The translations under genes were made by a program, and so were the position numbers. The notes below the pieces were generated by a model that made no database searches, was not told where the DNA came from, and was given only the letters and a program-made list of their open reading frames with translations. Below are positions 57,490 through 64,000 of a stretch of 64,000 bases of DNA, piece by piece. Position 1 is the first letter of the stretch. Each line of letters starts with the position of its first letter. Source of the stretch: Miscanthus floridulus (Eukaryota > Streptophyta > Magnoliopsida > Poales > Poaceae); NCBI RefSeq assembly GCF_019320115.1, contig NC_089582.1, positions 119,953,856 through 120,017,855 on the forward strand. The letters are read 5' to 3'.

Positions 57490-60003
57490 TATTCTCTTTT
57501 GTTGCCTTCTTTTCCATAATCAGCCCAGTCTTGGTCAACAACTCGCTTTCCAAGCCTATCATGAACACTTTTATTTTTTAAGCGCCGATCCATGTTATCA
57601 TGATGATATGCATCTTGAGCATGGATAGACGGGTGGTTGGTTTGAGATTGCCTAAACTCCTAATACTGATTGTTGCATTCTAGACAGTCATGTCTGGTAG
57701 GCAACTTCAAACCTTCATTCCAGTAATGTCTAAAGAAAGGACAATTCCAATGTGATTCTGCTTGTTTCCTTTCATACCTCTCTTTCTCCGGTTGATGTTG
57801 GTATTCTTGATCCTTTAACCAATGCTGATAATCCTTTTCCTTCTACTATTGCCACTTATTCAACAGAATTCGAGATGTAACTCGCGACTTTGTTGTCCCC
57901 GCTTTTGATGTTCCTCCCTGTTCATATTGGCTCTTTTGCTCATTGCGACGTCTTTTAATTTCTCTGTACTCGTTAGCCGATATCTGCATCTTGGGATCGA
58001 CTATTCTAGCTTCTTTTGATTTTGTTGACGTTAGGACCTTAGTCTTTCCTTTGAGTGGCCCAGCATCAACCATGTTTTGCTCTCCTAGAAAAGGATTATC
58101 ATCATCTTTCATTTTCCGAGGCATATCAAATTTGAGCCTCCCATGTTGAATAGCCCTCTGTATATGCTGTCTGAAGATTTTGCATTCATTAGTGGAATGA
58201 GAAGTAGCATTATGAAACTTGCAGAACTCCTTATTCTTCAACTGATCAGGGAGCAACATGACATGACCATCGGGCAACTTGATCTGCCCCTTCTCAAGCA
58301 AGAAATCGAAGAGCTTATCTGATTTGGTGACATCAAAGTCATAGCTCTACTCGACTCCTCTTCCCCAAGGATTTGGAACCATCACTGCCTTCTTGCCCCA
58401 ATTCCATTCAGCCGCAGCAACCTCTTCTTCTTCATCTTTATAGCTGTCATTGACTGAGTATGGATCATAAGTTTCGGCTACTGTGGTACACTTCTGGAAC
58501 TAGGTATCTCTGCGCATACTCTGGAGTTAGCTATTGAGCGCCGCCACTTGTTGAGCCAATTGACCAAAGTTGTCGAATTCTTGTCCCAGCAGCTTTTCTT
58601 TCCACATTGGCAGCATTCCCTAAATAGCTAAAGTAGCTAGTTGATCATCAGCCAAGTTTAATGAGAAGCACAAGTTCCTAGTCTCTCGGAACCTCTGAAA
58701 AAACTCAGTGCCCGATTCATTAGTCTTCTGCCTTATAGTTGTCACATCGGTAATCTTCTTTTCTCTAGTCCCAGTGTAAAAATACGTATGAAACTTCTTT
58801 TCTAGGTCAACCCAATTGGCAATGGAATTGACTGGTAGTGATGAAAACCAAGTGAAGGCTAGCCCTGATAGGGACAAGGAGAAGAAACAAACTCGATGGG
58901 CATCCTCAACTGATGCTTCACCCAATTATGTAAGATACCGACTGACATGTTCTATCGTGCTTGTACTGTCTTGGCCAGTGAACTTAGCGAACTCTGGGAG
59001 CCTGTAATTTTTGGGAAGAGCGACCAAATCATACCATTCTAGATATGGGCGTTTGTACGAGAAGGTCAGCCCTTTTGGCTTCAGACCAAACTGATTCTTC
59101 ATCATCTTGGTCACCTTCAGCAGCAACTCATCAACATTTGGATTTGGATTTCTCTATACTTGCTGACCCATCTGTGGATTGAAATCCCATGTGCCTTGAT
59201 ATCCTGGATTTGGAATCATGTGAAGGGTGTTATAGTCTGATCCATAGTGATATCCTTGTGGAACCTCCATCTGCTGGGTCCTTTGTTGACTTCCTGCTTG
59301 AAGTCTCTGATTATAGATATAAGGATCTATATCTCTATGGATCCTTTGAATTGATGGCGCTATCTTTTGAGCCAACGACGGTATGTGGCCTGATGTACCA
59401 AAATTGATCACCTGGTTCTGACCATGCCCCACCGGCTATTGCACATGCTATACTTGCAGTCTAGGATTATATTATATCTGATTCGTAGTAGTTCCTTGAG
59501 CCTGTTCAGATGAGCTCTGAACTACCTGGACATCACCATTACCAGCTGGTGCTGCTTCTTGATGGCTGGTACCGACATGATTAATCCCTTGGGTCGACGG
59601 ATCTTGAATGTTGTAATAAGCTGGCCCAACTTGACCAACTGGAAACCCATGAATCACTTCTTTCATGGCGTTGTGGAATGTGTCCAAGAAAGCTTCATTT
59701 TGGCTTGATATGGCATCACAAACAGAATTGTCCACAACTTCCGTAAAGAAACGCCTGTCTTCAGCTTCAGTTGTATCTGTCTGCCCGTGTAATAGAACTC
59801 TTGGTAGTGGAAATTTTTAAACAATTGTGTTGTCACGTGTTTTGGTGTAGGACAACAAACATTTGCTCTAAAACTCTTCTATAGCTTTGCTGATGACATC
59901 TTTATCTCTGTCAGGTGGATCTTCGTAATGTATCAAAAGGATGTCGTTGTTTTTATGAGCCGCCATGACGATTGTGGGTCCCAACAGTCGTGCCAGAAAT
60001 GCG
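57490..60003 (-). pseudogene. E4 gag (Ty3/Gypsy), left-truncated element
   Basis: Minus strand, start ATG at 59964-59966 (MAAHKNNDILLIHYEDPP). One frame holds from 59966 to 57846 with stops only. Domains: a Gln-rich N-terminal part (59735-59154), capsid-like core RPYLEWYDLVALPKNYRLPE, FSLSLSGLAFTWFSSLP, WVDLEKKFHTYFY and FFQRFRETRNLCFSL, then the finger-like FCKFHNATSHSTNEC at about 58200 and NCPFFRHYWNEGLKLP near 57730. Text becomes unreadable below about 57490, where the element is truncated; no pol is present. Confidence 0.8.
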
Positions 60004-60415
60004 TGTCGGCACAGAATTTTGTCCCGTGCCGAGGGCACGCGTAGCAAGCTGGAAGGGTCCGCTCGATGGAGCTAGAGATCCACCTAGCTTCAATGCAGGG
60101 GTGGTCGATCCTACGCACTCCTCCTGAGACGTACCAGTCAATTTGACCCTGCAATTGACAAGAAGAGAAAGTTTATAAGTAATTAAGGGCGGAACATGCC
60201 GGTGTTGCCAGACAGTCCCAAATGTGCGGCTCCGAGAGCCGATATGAAAGGAAATCGACTAAATAGTCAATTCTAGCATATTCATAAGGATGAATCAGTT
60301 AAAGCTCATGGGGTTATGTAAGAAGAATCAGTTATCATTCAGGATAAATATCATTATTTGAATAAATATTAGTCAATGGCAATAAGATGTTAACAATGAT
60401 TGGTTTATGCTAAGC
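60004..60415 (-). repeat. E4 5' LTR, partial
   Basis: Plus-strand start TGTCGGCACAG; it is the reverse complement of the last ~410 bp of the solo LTR at 50606-52400. It is cut at 60415 by the Copia insertion; the missing part may lie beyond the window. Confidence 0.8.
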
Positions 60416-62903
60416 TGAAAGGATCTAGGATGTCGCCTAGAGGGGGGTGAATAGGCGTTTCTAAAAAATCAACACCTTTAAATGCGGAAACGATTAGTAA
60501 TAGGAGTTTCCAAAATGGAAACTCCAAATCAAAGTAATACAACCCCTCACAAGTTAGCCACAAAGTATATAAAATATACTAGATAAACCTAGGGAGCCAA
60601 ACAGCTGCAACCAAAGAGTTGAATCAAAATGCACTAGTCAGTTAATGTCGGAAGTCCCGACGTTTGGGTCAGAACTTCCGACGTGTCAGAAGTCCCGACA
60701 GTTTGGGTCAGAACTTCCGACGCAAACTGTCAGCACTTCCGACCCTTACGGGAAATGAACTACAAGTGCTAAAATGAACTTTGTGATGTTGATAACTTAC
60801 AAACCCACTTCTTAGTGGTAAGGTAAGGTGTTGGGTTACTCTCTTGACGTTGATAAGCCACCACTCCGTAGATCGAGTCCCAAACCCTAAGAAATAGCTA
60901 GAGAGAGGGAGACAACCAAATACAAGTAATTTCAAGCAAATCACAACAACAACAAGCACGCGGGAGACAAGAATTTATCCCGAGGTTCGGTAGCCCCACA
61001 AAGGAGTTCCTACGTCCTCGTTGTTGAGGTGACCACTTAGGTCGGAGTCTCTTCCACCTCCTTGCCTCACTCAAGGATACCACAAAGGTCACTTGAGTTT
61101 CTCCACTAGAAAACAAGGGTAATACAAACTTCCCAAGGCTCTTCCACAAGATGGAAGCTCTTGGGCGACGCCTAGCCGGCTAGGGGAAAATCCCCAAGAG
61201 TAACAAATGCAAATCAAACCGGCTTGACGAAGAAATCAAGTGCTCAAGCTTGCTCCAAGTGTTTTTCTCACTCAATCCACTCTCCAATCACTCAAACCCT
61301 TTGGGAATCGAAGTTGGAAGTAAGGGAGTGAAGAGAGGGGAGCCTAGAATGCTTGGGGGCTGTTTGGCCGAGTGTTTGTCACAATGAAATGAGTGGGCAA
61401 CGGTTAGAAGTGAGGAGAGGGGTATTTATACCCCAAGTGAAAATCGAACCGTTTAGATCTACGTCGGAAGTTCCGACGTAGATCCCGGGACTTCCGACGT
61501 ATGAAGAAAACACTGTTCACAATAGGTCAGAAGTCCGTGTGTGCAAGTCAGTGTCGGAACTTCTGACAAACGTCGAGACTTCCGACGGTCATCACTTCCG
61601 ACGTACATCGGGACTTCCGACGGGTACAGTTAATCAAACAGCCAACACCGCTGAGGTCGGGACTCCCGGCTTGGGTCAGGTCAGTGTCGGAACTCCCGGC
61701 GAACGTCGGGACTTCCGACGGTCGGAACTCCCAGCGAACGTCGGGACTTCCGACGTGCACAGACAGCGAGCAGTCAGAAGAACCATCGATGCAGGGACTG
61801 CTGGCATGGGTCGGGACTTCTGACTGTCGGGACTTCCGACACACGTCGGGACTTCCGACTGTCGGGAGTTCCGACACACGTTGGGACTTCCGACGTCCAC
61901 AGTCACCGCGCAGGCTGTGACTGAGAGTCAGCACTTCCGGCAAGAGTCATGACTTCCGACTGTCGGGAGTTCCGGCTTATGTCGGGACTTCCGACACCGA
62001 CAGTCACAGAAAATTATTCTATGTGCTCGTGAAGTGCTAGAGTGTCTCTCTTTTGATTTAGTTATTATGCTTGAGCACTCTATCTTCCTCAGACCACCTA
62101 AACTTGCATCCCTCTTAATAGTACGGCATTCCTATTAACTCAAATTTAAAAGTAGAAGGAAATTAAACCTTTTGAGTTGATCTCTTTGAACCGAAGCCAT
62201 GTTTTCCAATCTTCATCAAGTGAGGGTGCCAATCATGTTGATATTGATCTTTTCACTTGAGCATAGCCATCTTGAGCACGTGACTTGATTCCATTCATCA
62301 AATATGAATAACTCTAAATGCATCAAGTCACTTCCAATGCTTTGTCCAATATAGGTTTGATCCTCCACAACAATATGACCGTCGCAGCTTGATTAGTACC
62401 TCAACTAAATGCAAGTACTTCCTTCTTCACCCTAGCTAGGTTCTTCGGCCGCCAAGCCATCGCTTGCCCTTCACCCTTGCTTAGTACCTCGAAGCCTTTC
62501 CTTGCTATCTTCACCATCTCAAGCCATCAAGTCACATCTTGTGTTGAATCATCCATTCATTTGTATTGTTGTCTTTTTCATTTCAATTTAGCAAGCTTCA
62601 AATATGAGACCATTCCATATGCAATCCCTCATGTCTCATTAATTAACTTTTATCGTGCTTGCTTTCACATAGATCATTGAAATCCCACAATAAATAAGCC
62701 TTTGCATGAATTCCATTTGCATTGTTGTCTTGTGCTTGAACTAGATTGTTTATACAACAATACATCATTTTGGCTTTATACAATTTCATCAAGTATCTGT
62801 GAGATAATTAATTTCCTGTCTAACACTTAGCAAACATGTTAGACCTTTAATCGTGTTGTTATTCAATCATCCAAAACTCACTAAAGGGCTAGATGCACTT
62901 TCA
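60416..62903 (-). repeat. SIRE/Maximus-like Copia 3' LTR (2488 bp)
   Basis: Minus-strand start TGAAAGTGCATCTAGCCC, right after a polypurine tract AAAAAGGGGGAGAT (62904-62917), and minus-strand end GATCCTTTCA; TG and CA ends are intact. Minus-strand TATA box GGTATAAATACC at 61421-61432. It has repeats of GTCGGGACTTCCGAC at 60640-60740 and 61460-62010. TAAGC (60411-60415) should be the target duplication; the partner is outside the window. Confidence 0.85.
61460..62010. repeat. Array of ~15-bp quasi-palindromic motifs in the Copia U3
   Basis: GTCGGGACTTCCGAC and variants (GTCGGAACTYCCGGC, GTCGGGAGTTCCGAC) recur some two dozen times at irregular 18-30-bp steps, ending just upstream of the TATA box on the element strand. 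A smaller cluster lies at 60640-60740. Position and repetition resemble LTR enhancer repeats known from Tnt1 and Tto1; the factor is unknown. Confidence 0.8.
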
Positions 62904-64000
62904 ATCTCCCCCTTTTTGGTGATTGATGACAACCCGATTAAAGCTTACAAAAAGATATAAACAATTAGGCTTTTGGATTCAATGATATATAAGAGGCTCC
63001 CCCTTAATGTGTGCAATATGAATTGAATTCATAAATGACCTCAAATGTCAATTTGCACATACTAAAGCACATAGGAGACCCCTCTTAAATCATTGCATCC
63101 GTGGGGTGCAAGTGTGTGTCAAAATAAATAAAAAAAAACCGTGATGCATATGACATGATATATCACACAAGACTAAACATAAAGCATCACACCATACAAA
63201 GTCACTCTAAAACATGCATGGTCCTTATGAAAGTAAATACATCATATATATCACACACATAGCACTCATCACAAAGATTTCTCAAGTCATATCTCTCCCC
63301 TTGTCATAGCTAGTCTCCCCCTTTCCTAGCTAGACACAAGGTTGCATTCTTGAAGCTTTAAACATATCTCTCCCCCTTAAGCTTTCATCTCTCTCCTCCT
63401 TAAGCTTTAATCATATCTCTCCCCCTTTGTCATCTATCGCCAAAAAGGGTCACACAAAGCACAAAGGGTGCTTAAGGTTAAAACTTTGTACTAATCTCTC
63501 CCTCTTTGTATTAACCTCTCCCCCTTTGTCATCTTAAAGAGGTTGTACTTGTCACTTGTTTGCAATTTAAAATAGATCAAGTACATGGGTTTACTAGCTC
63601 ATGAACAAACTCATACACTAACCACTAGATTATATAACCATTCAAGCAACAGTGGTAGTCTATGAATCTAAAAATTTTCATTTGTAATGCATGATCCTAT
63701 AAGCATGTACTATATGCACTAACCGCATACTAGTAAGGGATGAAAAATGATCATGCACAATACAATGATACCTTTGCTATATTGGAGAGGAAGATAGTCA
63801 TATAGATTTCAATTCATTTCTCCAATAGCACCATGAAGTCCAATTATAAGCTTGGTGAAGACCAATAGATACCAATTCTTTAAATTCCTATTCTTCACCC
63901 TTATGAATTGAGAATCACTAATGATCAAGTGCACTCTTCTTGTTGTGGTTGGCTTGCTTCTTCTTTGATCATTGCTTGCTTGAGAGAACTAAAAGATGCA
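62904..64000 (-). mobile_element. Copia (SIRE-like) interior, 3' part, continuing past the window
   Basis: Begins with the polypurine tract and has several more runs of CTCTCCCCCTT (for example 63296, 63373, 63420, 63520), which are purine-rich on the element strand. No pol text is visible; the stretch is probably the non-coding or env-like 3' part found in this lineage. Confidence 0.65.

Noticed and set aside
61539..61943. ORFs on both strands in the Copia LTR array
   Set aside because: Read-through of the 15-bp motif array; no domain content.

Overview
The window is plant nuclear DNA, almost certainly from a grass (Poaceae). I see no host protein-coding gene that I can defend. It is a stack of transposable elements: a CACTA DNA transposon with the TTTAGTCCCGG subterminal repeats typical of grasses, Tat-like and Tekay-like Ty3/Gypsy elements, a SIRE/Maximus-like Copia LTR and small DNA-transposon remnants. 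The likely panicoid affinity is only an inference from this element mix.

Layout. 1-7375: right part of a CACTA element (its left end lies outside the window), with a broken TnpA-like plus Ulp1-protease-like gene. 7376-8041: short unannotated flank. 8042-54949: one very large nested Gypsy locus. Its outer frame (element E1, minus strand) has LTRs at 8042-9039 and 53985-54949 and a perfect 5-bp target duplication ATACT. Inside E1 sits E2 (9631-36386, minus, duplication CCGAC), a Tat-like element with gag, protease, RT, two RNase H domains and integrase. Inside the gag of E2 sits E3 (21781-34885, plus), a Tekay-like chromovirus with ~3.8-kb LTRs, an initiator-Met-tRNA primer site and a C-terminal chromodomain. 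E1 also received E5 (plus strand, from 38927), which has lost nearly all of pol and whose left part (host flank, LTR, leader) is tandemly duplicated; a 504-bp solo LTR (48856-49359, duplication GTATG); and a 1.8-kb solo LTR (50606-52400). 54955-57490: flank with MITE and degenerate repeat material. 57490-60415: gag and part of the 5' LTR of another Gypsy element (E4, minus), whose family also left the 1.8-kb solo LTR. 60416-64000: 3' LTR and part of the interior of a SIRE-like Copia element (minus) inserted into the E4 LTR.

The nesting order agrees with LTR divergence counted by eye: about 13% for E1 (partial sample), 8% for E2 (full length) and 7% for E3 (partial sample). Three elements (E1, E2, E5) carry an intron-containing accessory gene antisense to the element, with a Transposase_28-like N-terminal domain. 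E2, E3 and E4 keep single reading frames broken only by stop codons, many of them explained by C-to-T change, which fits long-term cytosine methylation.

The most unusual item is a small ORF in E3 (25733-26269), just upstream of gag, whose first residues closely resemble the N-terminal tail of histone H3, in an element that also encodes a chromodomain.
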